Positions 19,056-30,154 of a stretch of DNA of 59,309 nucleotides are shown in pieces; within the stretch, counting starts at the first letter, position 1, and each line of letters opens with the position of its first letter. This stretch comes from Roseovarius gahaiensis. Its GTDB lineage: Bacteria; Pseudomonadota; Alphaproteobacteria; Rhodobacterales; Rhodobacteraceae. Under the pieces are notes generated by a model. That model ran no database searches. It was not told the DNA's origin and was given only the letters and a program-made list of their open reading frames with translations. The stretch spans positions 1 to 59,309 of the forward strand of contig NZ_JAAORB010000014.1 of the NCBI RefSeq assembly GCF_011601345.1. The letters are read 5' to 3'. Made by a program: the position numbers and the translations under genes.

Positions 19056-20072
19056 TTACCGTAAGCGCAGGCTTGGGGCGGGGCCAATCGGCACAGGCCC
19101 CAAAAACACCCGCCCGTTACGCAGCCCAAGCGGGATATCCAGCGTTTTAGGATTGCCCGCCATTTGTGCGATCAGGCCAAGCCCATCCCCAACCGTATCC
19201 GCCATGCCCTTTGGCATGGCCCCGGCATTGACCGCCAAGTCCAGAATATCGCGCCAGTTGCGGGCCTTGATCATGATCTCGCCGGTGGGCTGCCCGCTGC
19301 TGTTCACACTCATCGCGCCCGCCATTTGCAGCTCCAACTGGCCCCAACGGGCTTCGGCCAGCCGGATGTCGATCTGGCGCGGTTGCGGGCGGGCGTCCTC
19401 AATCGCGGTGCGATCCCACGGTTTGTCGAATTCCACGGTCATATCCACGCTCAGCGCGTCGAAGGTTTCGGGCAGGCGTCCGGTCGGGTCAACGCTTTCA
19501 CGCCATGACAGGGCCGGGGCCAACCCATCTGCGGCCAGCCCCAGCCGGTAGGTTTCAAGGTTTTTCAACGGCACGTGATCGGCGGCCAGTCGCAGCGCCT
19601 GCATTGAAGTCGACCCGGCCTCGGCCTCGGCCTCAGGTTGGATCACCAGTTCTTGTGCGGTCAAGGTCGCGCGCTGCACCGTCAGGGCGGTACTGCCTTC
19701 CAGCATCAAGCTGGCGCGCATGTCTTGACTGTCGATGCTGAATTTCTCCAGCGGGGTCGACAGGCGCTGCGTGTCGGGCCAGACGGCGATCACATGATTG
19801 GGCCGATAGCTTAGCGCGTTGATCTGGAAACGTGGCGCGTCCCATGCCAGCCCGGTGTCCGGGTCGGCCAGTGTCAGGCCGGTGACCACGGTATCGAACC
19901 GATTGGGAAATCCCTGAACTCTTAGGTCGCTGTAATCGGCCACCCAGCCTTCGGCGCGGCGCTGTTCAAACCATGTGCTAAACCCGGTCTGAACGCCGGA
20001 TTGACCGATAAACCAGTACCCCGCCCATGCCGCTGCTGCAATCGTGATGACGGTGATCAGAAATCTCAGCAT
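19056..20072 (-). CDS. DUF2125 family protein
   Basis: A 338-residue probable periplasmic protein with an N-terminal membrane or signal segment (LRFLITVITIAAAAWAGYWF). The beta-rich body is that of the DUF2125 family, with motifs such as SDLRVQGFPNRFDTVVTGLTLADP and WDAPRFQINALSYRPNHVIAVWP. The start at 20072 has AAAGG upstream; an ATG at 20087 lacks a binding site. The repeated SYRPNH and AxPDTQ pattern resembles AsmA-like lipid-handling proteins only loosely. The function is unknown. Confidence 0.85.
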   Translation of the reverse strand: MLRFLITVITIAAAAWAGYWFIGQSGVQTGFSTWFEQRRAEGWVADYSDLRVQGFPNRFDTVVTGLTLADPDTGLAWDAPRFQINALSYRPNHVIAVWPDTQRLSTPLEKFSIDSQDMRASLMLEGSTALTVQRATLTAQELVIQPEAEAEAGSTSMQALRLAADHVPLKNLETYRLGLAADGLAPALSWRESVDPTGRLPETFDALSVDMTVEFDKPWDRTAIEDARPQPRQIDIRLAEARWGQLELQMAGAMSVNSSGQPTGEIMIKARNWRDILDLAVNAGAMPKGMADTVGDGLGLIAQMAGNPKTLDIPLGLRNGRVFLGPVPIGPAPSLRLR

Positions 20073-20136
20073 TGCGCGCCCTTTCATGCCGTTGCGTGAT
20101 GGTGTTTAAGACCTCAAAAGCGCAAGGAACAGTAAA

Positions 20137-20667
20137 ATGACGATGTGGGTCTTTGGCTATGGATCTTTGGTGTGGAATCCGGGCTTTGACGTGCAGGATC
20201 GGGTGATCGCCACGTTGCCGGGATATCACCGGTCTTTTTGTATGCGCTCGATCCACCATCGCGGCACGCCTCAGGTGCCCGGCCTTGTTTTGGCGTTGGA
20301 TGCCGCTGACCAAGCGCGCTGTCACGGGGTGGCCCTGTCGGTGGCCGATCACGAACAGGATCAGGTTTTGACCTATCTGCGCGACCGTGAATTGGTCTCG
20401 TCGGCCTATCTGGAAAAGCGCTTGACGGTTCATCTGTCCGATGGCCGCGAGGTTGAGGCGGTGACCTATGTGATCGACCCCGATCACGTGCAATATTGCG
20501 GCGGTCTGGACCTTGAGGAACAGGCGCAAATCATCGCGCGCGCCATTGGCGGGCGCGGCCCCAACACCGAATATCTGTTCAACACCGCCGATCATTTGGA
20601 TCAGTTGGGAATCTCTGACCGCGATCTGGCGTGGTTGGCGCAAAGGGTGCATGCGATTGCTGCATAA
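20137..20667 (+). CDS. ChaC-type gamma-glutamylcyclotransferase
   Basis: Predicted to cleave glutathione to 5-oxoproline and Cys-Gly. The 176-residue sequence begins MTMWVFGYGSLVWNPGF, the diagnostic ChaC substrate-loop motif, and keeps the internal SSAYLEKRLTV with a candidate catalytic Glu, and GGRGPNTEYLFNTADHL. The start is the first of two ATGs (20137). It is divergent from DUF2125. Confidence 0.9.
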   Translation: MTMWVFGYGSLVWNPGFDVQDRVIATLPGYHRSFCMRSIHHRGTPQVPGLVLALDAADQARCHGVALSVADHEQDQVLTYLRDRELVSSAYLEKRLTVHLSDGREVEAVTYVIDPDHVQYCGGLDLEEQAQIIARAIGGRGPNTEYLFNTADHLDQLGISDRDLAWLAQRVHAIAA

Positions 20668-20735
20668 GCCCTTGGCTTGAAAGGCCGGGACGCGTAGGGT
20701 TACGTCAACAAAAACCAGTGCCGGGAGCCGTCCAG

Positions 20736-21956
20736 ATGGACCAGCCGGACCGCGAGGTCGAGCCGCAGTTTTCACGCCCTGTTCGCCAGATCGTTCTGAT
20801 GCTGGCGGCGTTGGGATTGACCATGGCCGGCGCCTTTCTGGCGCTGCCACGAGTCATGCCGATTTTCGAGGCCAACCCATGGCTGAACGGGTTTATCGTC
20901 TTCGTGTTCGCGATCGGCGTGGTCGCCTGTTTCTGGCAGGTCTTTCAACTGATCGGGTCGGTTCGCTGGATCGAAGGCTTTGCCGCGCAGCATCCGGGCC
21001 ATGAATTGACCAAGGCGCCGCTTTTGTTGGCGCCTTTGGCCACATTGTTGCGCCAGCGCGGCAAGCGGATGCAAATCGCCTCGACTTCGGCGCGCTCAAT
21101 CCTTGATTCCGTCGCGCAGCGTATCGACGAGGCACGCGAAATCACGCGCTATATCGTCAACATGCTGATTTTCCTTGGCCTTTTGGGGACGTTCTATGGC
21201 CTTGCCACCACGGTTCCGGCGGTGGTCGACACCATCCGAAGCCTTGCCCCGCAAGAGGGCGAAGGCGGGGTTGAGGTGTTCAACCGGCTGATGACCGGGC
21301 TTGAGGCGCAGCTTGGCGGTATGGGGGTGGCCTTTGCCTCGTCGCTGTTGGGCTTGGCCGGATCGCTGGTGGTGGGCTTGCTGGAACTGTTCGCCAGCCA
21401 TGGGCAAAACCGGTTTTACCGCGAGTTGGAAGAGTGGATGTCCACGATCACGCGGGTGGGCTTTGCATCGGGCGATAGCGATGGTGGCGGCGAAGCCGGG
21501 GCCGTGGCGCATGTGCTGGAACACATGGCCGAGCAGATGGACAGCCTGCAAACCGTGATGACCCAATCCGATGTCAGCCGGGCCATGGTGGATGAAAAAC
21601 TTGGGAGCCTTGCGGATTCCATTGAACGGCTGACCCACCGGATGAGTGATACCAATCCCATCAACACCGCGCTGACCCGTGTGGCCGAGGGGCAGGAACG
21701 TCTGATCGACATCATGCAAGAGCGGGGCACGCCACGGGCAGACACCGGGCTGGACGCCGAAAGCCGCATGCGCCTGCGGTCAATTGACGTGCAGATGCTG
21801 CGCATTCTTGAAGAAATCAGCGCGGGCCGTCAGGAAACCATGACCGAATTGCGCACTGATTTGGCTGCGCTGACCCGTGTGTTGCACCAGACGCGCAGCG
21901 CGCGTCGGGAGCCGCCGCCGATCCAGTTTGACCCTGACGATAGGCAGGGGGGCTAG
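20736..21956 (+). CDS. MotA/TolQ/ExbB-type stator subunit
   Basis: A 406-residue inner-membrane protein predicted to form the pentameric ring of a proton-driven motor. Four hydrophobic segments are visible at about 17-40, 50-74, 138-165 and 194-220. The third carries the family motif LLGTFYGLATTVPAVV, and the fourth MGVAFASSLLGLAGSLVVG. The cytoplasmic C-terminus (about 225-406) is hydrophilic and partly helical. The start is ATG 20736, with GGGAG upstream; the frame is open further upstream. The partner gene follows 2 bases after the stop. The motifs separate it from TonB-system ExbB and flagellar MotA, and the driven process is unknown. Confidence 0.82.
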   Translation: MDQPDREVEPQFSRPVRQIVLMLAALGLTMAGAFLALPRVMPIFEANPWLNGFIVFVFAIGVVACFWQVFQLIGSVRWIEGFAAQHPGHELTKAPLLLAPLATLLRQRGKRMQIASTSARSILDSVAQRIDEAREITRYIVNMLIFLGLLGTFYGLATTVPAVVDTIRSLAPQEGEGGVEVFNRLMTGLEAQLGGMGVAFASSLLGLAGSLVVGLLELFASHGQNRFYRELEEWMSTITRVGFASGDSDGGGEAGAVAHVLEHMAEQMDSLQTVMTQSDVSRAMVDEKLGSLADSIERLTHRMSDTNPINTALTRVAEGQERLIDIMQERGTPRADTGLDAESRMRLRSIDVQMLRILEEISAGRQETMTELRTDLAALTRVLHQTRSARREPPPIQFDPDDRQGG

Positions 21957-21958
21957 CC

Positions 21959-23767
21959 ATGGCACTGTCGCGGCGGACAGGGGCGCGGTTTCAGGCCTCG
22001 ATCTGGCCGGGGTTCGTGGATGCGATGACGGGCCTGTTGCTGGTGCTGATGTTTGTGCTGACCATTTTCATGGTGGTGCAGTTCGCGTTGCGCGAGACCA
22101 TCACCGGGCAGGCCAGCCAACTGGATGAATTGTCGGCCGAGGTGGATGCGCTGGCCCAAGCCCTTGGGCTTGAGCGTGACCGCAATGCCACTCTCAGCGA
22201 TCGGGTCGGCGAGTTGACTGCCACATTGGGGGATGCCCGCGCCCGCCAAGACGAACAGGCGGCGCTGATTGACACCCTGCGCAGCCAGACCCGCGCTCAG
22301 GCTGCCGAACTGGACGTGGCGCAATCCCGGATTGCCAGTTTCGAAGAACAAGTGGCGGGCTTGCTGGCCGAACGCGACGAGGCCTTGGGCCAAGTGTCCG
22401 CGTTGGAAGACGAGCGCGACACGCTGATATCCGAACAAGAGGCGATGCAATTGGCCCTGTCGGATCTGCGCGGTGAAATCGACGAACAGGAAGAGGCCGC
22501 GCGCTTGGCCGCGGCCCGGCGCGAGGCTCTTGACGCGCTGGTGGCCGATTTGCGTGCCGAGGCCGAGGACAGCGAGGCGGCGCAGGCCGCCTTGGCGCAG
22601 CAGGTTGATACGCTGGAAACCGAACTAAGCGAAGAAGAACAGGCCCGCTTGGCCGAGGCGGCCGCCGCCGAAGCCCTGCGCGAAAGGCTGCAAGACGCGG
22701 ATGCAGAATTGACCGCGATGACCTTGGCGCTTGAAGAACAACGCAAGCGCGCCGAAGAAACCCTGACCTTACTGGCCGCCTCCGAGGCCGCGCAGGACGA
22801 TCTGGATGCGCGTCTGGCCGCCGCCTTGGCTGTGCGGGAAGAGGCCGAGCAAGAGCTGTCTACGCAAGGGGAACAGTTGGCCGAAGTGCAGTCGCAACTG
22901 GCCGAGATGGACGATATCGGTGATCTGCGGGCTCGTCTGGCGGCGGCTTTGGCGGCCAAGGCCGTGGCCGAAACCCGCGCCGAAGATCAACTGACCGAAG
23001 CCGAACAGCGCGCTGCCCTGCTGGCGCAAGCGCGCGAGAAGCTTTCGGAGCAACAAGACATCGCCAGCGAGGCGCAAAAACAACAAGCCCTGTTGAACCG
23101 TCAGGTCGCGGCGCTGCGGGATCAGTTGTCACAGCTTCAGGGGCTGCTGGATGATGCCAAGGCGCGCGAGGCGGCGGCGGATATTCAGCTACAATCATTG
23201 GGCAATGAACTGAACACCGCGCTGGCGCGTGTCGCCGCCGAAGAACGCCGCCGCCGCGAGGCTGAAGAGGCCCGCGCGCGCCTGCTGGAAGCCCAAAATG
23301 AGGATCTGGAACGCTATCGGTCCGAATTTTTCGGGCGATTGCGCGATGTTCTGGGCACCCGCGAAGGGATCCGGATCGAAGGCGACCGATTTGTATTCTC
23401 GTCCGAAGTTCTTTTCGCCCCCGGCGAGGCCGACCTGTCCGCCGCAGGACAGCGCGAAATTGCAAACGTCGCCGGAATTCTGAGGGATGTCATTGATGAA
23501 ATTCCATCGGGCATCGACTGGGTGTTGCAGGTGGATGGCCATACCGATGATGTGCCGGTGCGGCCCGGTGCGGCCTTTGCGGATAATTGGGAGCTTAGTC
23601 AGGCGCGGGCCTTGTCGGTGGTGCGCTACATGGTCAACACGCTTGGTCTGCCCCCCGCGCAGCTTTCGGCCAATGGATTTGGCGAATACCAGCCGGTCAA
23701 TCCCGCGGACACCGCCGAAGCGCGCGCGCAAAATCGGCGGATCGAATTGAAATTTACCGGGAAGTGA
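21959..23767 (+). CDS. MotB-like stator subunit with long coiled-coil stalk and OmpA domain
   Basis: A 602-residue partner of the upstream stator protein. One N-terminal membrane helix (about 18-42) contains Asp21 at its start (FVDAMTGLLLVLMFVL), the position of the proton-carrying Asp in MotB. Residues about 45-450 are Ala/Glu/Leu/Arg-rich heptads, an unusually long predicted periplasmic coiled coil. The OmpA-like peptidoglycan-binding domain (about 460-602) has VDGHTDDVPV and NWELSQARALSVVRYM, as in MotB. It overlaps the convergent M23 gene by 14 bases. It fits a wall-anchored, ion-driven motor whose target is unknown. Confidence 0.82.
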   Translation: MALSRRTGARFQASIWPGFVDAMTGLLLVLMFVLTIFMVVQFALRETITGQASQLDELSAEVDALAQALGLERDRNATLSDRVGELTATLGDARARQDEQAALIDTLRSQTRAQAAELDVAQSRIASFEEQVAGLLAERDEALGQVSALEDERDTLISEQEAMQLALSDLRGEIDEQEEAARLAAARREALDALVADLRAEAEDSEAAQAALAQQVDTLETELSEEEQARLAEAAAAEALRERLQDADAELTAMTLALEEQRKRAEETLTLLAASEAAQDDLDARLAAALAVREEAEQELSTQGEQLAEVQSQLAEMDDIGDLRARLAAALAAKAVAETRAEDQLTEAEQRAALLAQAREKLSEQQDIASEAQKQQALLNRQVAALRDQLSQLQGLLDDAKAREAAADIQLQSLGNELNTALARVAAEERRRREAEEARARLLEAQNEDLERYRSEFFGRLRDVLGTREGIRIEGDRFVFSSEVLFAPGEADLSAAGQREIANVAGILRDVIDEIPSGIDWVLQVDGHTDDVPVRPGAAFADNWELSQARALSVVRYMVNTLGLPPAQLSANGFGEYQPVNPADTAEARAQNRRIELKFTGK

Positions 23768-24730
23768 TGGTGATATCAGCGTGGCGGACCGCGATCACGC
23801 GGCCCTCGCGCGTCAGGTGCACGTAGCCGCGATAGGCCCCTTCGGGCCATCCGTCCTGTGGTGCGCGCCGGCCAAACGCGCGGAACAACTGCGCTTGCGG
23901 GTTTTCCAAGATGACGTCATGGCGGAAAATCTCGCCCTCGGGGCCGGTGGCGCTGAGGCTCAGGGCATCGCCCGGCTTGGCGTAAAACGCATGTCCGTAC
24001 AGAACCAAGGGTTGATCCGGTGCCGTGTCGCGCACCCGCGCCGCGCCTGATTTCACGGCGTCAAAGTCCGGAACCGCGGTTGCAAACCCGGCGGTGAACA
24101 GGCCCGCGCGGTCATAGCCCGGTGCCTCTTTCCACATGCCGTTGCCGGTGGCGGTGCCACAGGTATCGCGGTTTTCAGGGTTGAAGGGATCGACGATTTC
24201 CCCGTCTTTCAAAACCCCCAGATGCACATGCGGCACGTTTGTCAGCCCGCTAAGGCCAACCAACCCCAAGACATCGCCGGCTTGCACGCGATCACCTTGT
24301 TTGACGCGTATGCTGTTTTGTTTTAGGTGGCAATATAGTGTCTGCCAGCCGCTTCCATGGTCGATGCGCACCGCGTTACCGCATTCGCGCCCTTCGATAT
24401 CGGCGCGGTTTTTGGGGGTAATCGCCACGTCCTGCACGCCATCGCGCGTTGCGGCAACTCGACCGGGCGCCGCTGCCAGCACGTTAACACCGGCCTCCAT
24501 GGCGTCGAATGACAACAGGACAATGTCGGTTCCGCGATGATTGTCGCGGCTTTTCAGGCCGCAGGCATAATCGCGCTGCCCGCTGCCCGGATCGGTATCG
24601 ACATAATCCTCGACGTAGCAAGATGTCCCAAGGGTGCAGTCAATTGGCAGGCCCAAGACGGGCATTTCGGCCGCCACAGGTGCGGCGACCGAAACAAGAA
24701 ACCCACAAAGCGCCAACCATGGCCGGGGCA

Positions 24731-24731
<1 letters not shown>
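23754..24731 (-). CDS. M23 family metallopeptidase
   Basis: A predicted periplasmic peptidoglycan endopeptidase. The 325-residue protein has an N-terminal signal peptide ending near AAPVAAEM. The LytM zinc site is complete: His65 and Asp69 in NHRGTDIVL, and His168/His170 in VPHVHLGV, with an extra His135 in LYCHLKQ. The C-terminal 130 residues are an uncharacterised beta-rich extension. The start codon at 24731 shares one base with the clpA stop, so the gene is downstream of clpA. The 3' end overlaps the stator gene on the other strand. Confidence 0.9.
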
Positions 24732-27064
<2,333 letters not shown>

Positions 27065-27215
27065 GTCGGTGCTCCTTCTGATCTGGGTCGAAGTGGTTAC
27101 TCCGACCGTGGCCTCTTAGTATTAAAGTTTGGTCGATATGGCCGTGGCTTCAAGTTTTTTTTGGTCAAATCTTGTCACTTTCCGTCTCAGGGGCGAGATT
27201 CTTGGCATATCGGCG

Positions 27216-27983
27216 TTAGAAGTTATCTTTACGGCGGCGGATTTCTGCGAACACGTCCGCAGGGTCTTGGCCGGTCATGTCCAAGTTGGCCTGCACCGCC
27301 GGGTCGGCGGCGCGCAAAAACGGATTGGTGGCCAATTCTTCGGACAGTTTAGAGGGAACGGTTGGATGCCCCTTTGTTCGTGCAGCATCAACCGCGGCTG
27401 CACGAGATGTAAGCGCCGCGTTGTCAGGATCAATGGTCAGCGCGAATTTTGCGTTCGCTTGAGTATATTCGTGGCCCGAATATACCACAGTTTCAGGGGG
27501 CAGGGCGGCCAGTTTTGACAGGCTGGTCCACATTTGATCCATCGTCCCTTCAAAAACCCGCCCGCATCCAAGCGCCATCAGGCTGTCTGCCGTGAACACG
27601 GCGGCACTTTCGGGAAAATAAAAGGCGATATGGCCGACGGTATGTCCTGATACATCCATCACCTCGCCGGTGGCATTGCCGATGATGATGGTGTCGCCAT
27701 CCTCGACGGCAATATCCAGCGGCGGCAAACGGTGCGCGTCAGCGGCCGCGCCGATCACTTTGGCGAAACTGTTTTCCAAAAGTTCGGGCAGGCCATCCAC
27801 GTGGTCGGCATGATGATGCGTAATCAGCACATGGCTAAGTTCCCAATCGTTTTCCTCAAGCTTGGCAAGGATCGGTGCCGCTTCGGGCACGTCAACAGCA
27901 GCCGTCATGCCGGTGTCGGGATCATGCGCCAGATAGGCGTAGTTATCCGACAGGCAGGGGATGATTTCGATCTCAAGGGTCAT
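27216..27983 (-). CDS. gloB: Hydroxyacylglutathione hydrolase (glyoxalase II)
   Basis: Hydrolyses S-lactoylglutathione to D-lactate and glutathione, the last step of methylglyoxal detoxification. The metal-binding motif is LITHHHADHVDGLPELL, and other metallo-beta-lactamase-fold elements are SGHTVGHIAFYFP and YSGHEYT. The start is placed at 27983 (MTLEIEIIPCLSDNYAYL), because this gives the normal 255 residues and has GGGAA upstream. The frame continues to 28064 without a binding site. It is divergent from the methyltransferase gene. Confidence 0.95.
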   Translation of the reverse strand: MTLEIEIIPCLSDNYAYLAHDPDTGMTAAVDVPEAAPILAKLEENDWELSHVLITHHHADHVDGLPELLENSFAKVIGAAADAHRLPPLDIAVEDGDTIIIGNATGEVMDVSGHTVGHIAFYFPESAAVFTADSLMALGCGRVFEGTMDQMWTSLSKLAALPPETVVYSGHEYTQANAKFALTIDPDNAALTSRAAAVDAARTKGHPTVPSKLSEELATNPFLRAADPAVQANLDMTGQDPADVFAEIRRRKDNF

Positions 27984-28031
27984 GGTGTTTTCCCGTTCGC
28001 CAGTTAATGGTAGCATCAAGAGTGACCGATC

Positions 28032-28793
28032 ATGGGCTTGGCTGCAATGCATCTGGACGTTCAAGACCTGAGGAATTTCTATTATCGCAGCCGTTTGGGC
28101 CGTGCGGCGCAGAAGGCCGTCCGCGAAGAAGTGTTGCGTTTCTGGCCCGAGGCACAGGGCCAGACCGTGGTCGGCTATGGATTCGCGGTGCCGTTCTTGC
28201 GGCCGTATCTGGCCGATGCGCGGCGCGTGATCGGATTAATGCCCGGACCGCAAGGGGTTATCGGGTGGCCGCAGGGGATGCCGAATGTATCGGTGCTGTG
28301 CGAAGAAACCTGTTGGCCGCTGGATACGGGGCGGGTGGACAAGCTGTTGGTGATGCATGGGCTGGAAACCAGCGAAAACCCCGGTGCGCTGCTTGAGGAG
28401 TGCTGGCGCGTCCTTGGGCCGGGGGGCTCGGCGCTGTTCATGGTGCCCAACCGGGCCGGGCTGTGGTCACGGTCGGACAAAACGCCGTTCGGATATGGTC
28501 GCCCCTATTCGCAAAGCCAACTGGAAAGCCAGTTAAGATTGCATAGCTTTTTGCCAATTGGTCATGCGACCACCCTCTATCAACCGCCGTCGCAGCTCCG
28601 CTTTTGGCGTCGAACGGCGGGCATGTGGGAAAGCTTGGGGGGACGGTTTTCCATGGTCGTGGCGGGCGGTGTGCTGCTTGTGGAGGCCACCAAACGCGTG
28701 CAAGCCCCTTCGGGGCCGGGCCTGCGCGAGACGGTGCGCCGACCGTTGCAAGTTCTTAAACCCGCGGGCAAGCCCGAGGCCAAACCGGTGTGA
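28032..28793 (+). CDS. Class I SAM-dependent methyltransferase
   Basis: A 253-residue protein of the methyltransferase_11 type. [26 protein letters not shown] is the degenerate SAM motif I region, and [29 protein letters not shown] is the post-motif segment typical of the fold. The first glycine-rich loop is atypical (GYGFAVPFL), so activity needs proof. The start is ATG 28032; ATG 28047 (MHLDVQDL) is an alternative common in relatives. It is divergently placed to gloB. The substrate is unknown. Confidence 0.78.
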   Translation: MGLAAMHLDVQDLRNFYYRSRLGRAAQKAVREEVLRFWPEAQGQTVVGYGFAVPFLRPYLADARRVIGLMPGPQGVIGWPQGMPNVSVLCEETCWPLDTGRVDKLLVMHGLETSENPGALLEECWRVLGPGGSALFMVPNRAGLWSRSDKTPFGYGRPYSQSQLESQLRLHSFLPIGHATTLYQPPSQLRFWRRTAGMWESLGGRFSMVVAGGVLLVEATKRVQAPSGPGLRETVRRPLQVLKPAGKPEAKPV

Positions 28794-28876
28794 GGTTTGC
28801 GCAAAGCTTGCGGAAATGATCCGCAATTTGCACAAAGCACTCAGTCACGCACTGACCTTGAAGGCGTGCGGGCACA

Positions 28877-30154
28877 TCAATTGATTCTATGGCGGCGGCG
28901 CACGCTGTCGGGACGGTCCGGCAGGGTCAGTGTGGCATCCTCGCGCGGCATGCGGCTGATCACCTTGCCGTTCGAGACGACTGCCAAACGCGATGGGCGC
29001 AGGCGCAGGGCTTCGATCGGGTTGCCCGCATCCAGAACCACAAGCGAGGCGCGGTTGCCGGGGGCAAGGCCGTAATCCGCAAGGCCCAGTATCTGCGCGT
29101 TCTGATGTGTCACCATGTCAAAGCAGCGGGCCATTTCCTCGGGGCTGGTCATCTGGGCCACGTGCAGGCCCATAAAGGCGACATCCAGCATGTCGGCGGT
29201 GCCAAGGGAATACCAAGGGTCCAGCACGCAGTCCTGACCCCAGCCCACGGTGATGCCATGCGCCTGCATCTCTTTCACGCGGGTCAGGCCGCGGCGTTTG
29301 GGGTATGCGTCGTGACGGCCCTGAAGCATGATGTTGATCAGCGGGTTGGGAATGGCCGCCAAACCTGCCTCGGCCATGAGCGGCAACAGTTTCGAGACAT
29401 AATAGCTGTCCATCGAATGCATCGATGTCAGATGACTGCCCGTCACACGGCCTTGCAGCCCAAGGCGCTGGGCCTCGAAGGCAAGGGTTTCAACGTGACG
29501 GCTCAGCGGGTCGTCGGTTTCGTCGCAATGCATGTCGACCATCAGACCCCGGTCTGCCGCGATCTGGCACAATTCCCGCACCGAGGCCGCGCCATCGGCC
29601 ATGGTGCGTTCAAAATGCGGAATACCGCCCACCACATCGACGCCTATATCAAGCGCGCGGATGGTGTTGGCCCGTGCGGTCGGGTCGCGGTATAACCCGT
29701 CTTGCGGGAAGGCCACCAGTTGCAGGTCGATATAGTCGCGCACACGCTCGCGCACTTCCAGCATGGCCTCGACCCCCAAAAGCCGGTCATCGCAGGTGTC
29801 GACATGGCTGCGGATCGCCAACAGGCCCATGCTGGCCGCCCAATCGCAATAGGCCAGTGCGCGTTCTACCATTTCGTCTTGGGTGACGACCTGTTTCAAT
29901 TCACCCCACAGCCCGATGCCCTCCAGCAAGGTGCCCGAGGCGTTGATGCGCGGCAGGCCATAGGACAGCGTTGCATCAAGGTGAAAATGCGGATCGACAA
30001 ACGGCGGGCTGACCAGATCGCCGCTGGCCTCGATCACCTCGGCCGCTTCGGCGCCGGACAGGTCATCGACCGCAGCAATGGTTTTCCCGCGCATGCCAAT
30101 GTCGGCCACACGCCCGTCGGGCAGTGTTCCGCCCTTTACAATCAGATCGAACAT
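28877..30154 (-). CDS. Cytosine-deaminase-like amidohydrolase
   Basis: A 425-residue amidohydrolase of the CodA group. The metal and catalytic residues of the family are visible: HxH at 56/58 in DPHFHLDATL, His209 in MHCDE with Glu212, His241 and Asp308. Against E. coli CodA, the substrate-site Asp after the catalytic Asp (Asp-314) is Cys309 (GQDCVLDPW), and the preceding His is Gln. The substrate may therefore be a modified pyrimidine or another N-heterocycle rather than cytosine. It is the last gene of an operon with a BMP-type nucleoside/nucleobase ABC transporter, which supports a base-salvage or uptake-and-deamination role. Confidence 0.87.
   Translation of the reverse strand: MFDLIVKGGTLPDGRVADIGMRGKTIAAVDDLSGAEAAEVIEASGDLVSPPFVDPHFHLDATLSYGLPRINASGTLLEGIGLWGELKQVVTQDEMVERALAYCDWAASMGLLAIRSHVDTCDDRLLGVEAMLEVRERVRDYIDLQLVAFPQDGLYRDPTARANTIRALDIGVDVVGGIPHFERTMADGAASVRELCQIAADRGLMVDMHCDETDDPLSRHVETLAFEAQRLGLQGRVTGSHLTSMHSMDSYYVSKLLPLMAEAGLAAIPNPLINIMLQGRHDAYPKRRGLTRVKEMQAHGITVGWGQDCVLDPWYSLGTADMLDVAFMGLHVAQMTSPEEMARCFDMVTHQNAQILGLADYGLAPGNRASLVVLDAGNPIEALRLRPSRLAVVSNGKVISRMPREDATLTLPDRPDSVRRRHRIN

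Noticed and set aside
22140..23300. Possible tandem-repeat artefact in the stator partner gene
   Set aside because: The Ala/Glu/Arg-rich stretch has heptad periodicity without exact DNA repeats, so it is read as a true coiled coil rather than duplicated sequence.
20736..23767. Zorya-type defence system (ZorA/ZorB)
   Set aside because: Zorya needs ZorC and ZorD or ZorE next to the pair. The neighbours here are housekeeping genes (gamma-glutamylcyclotransferase, M23 peptidase, clpA). The long stalk on the MotB-like side also differs from ZorB as I know it.
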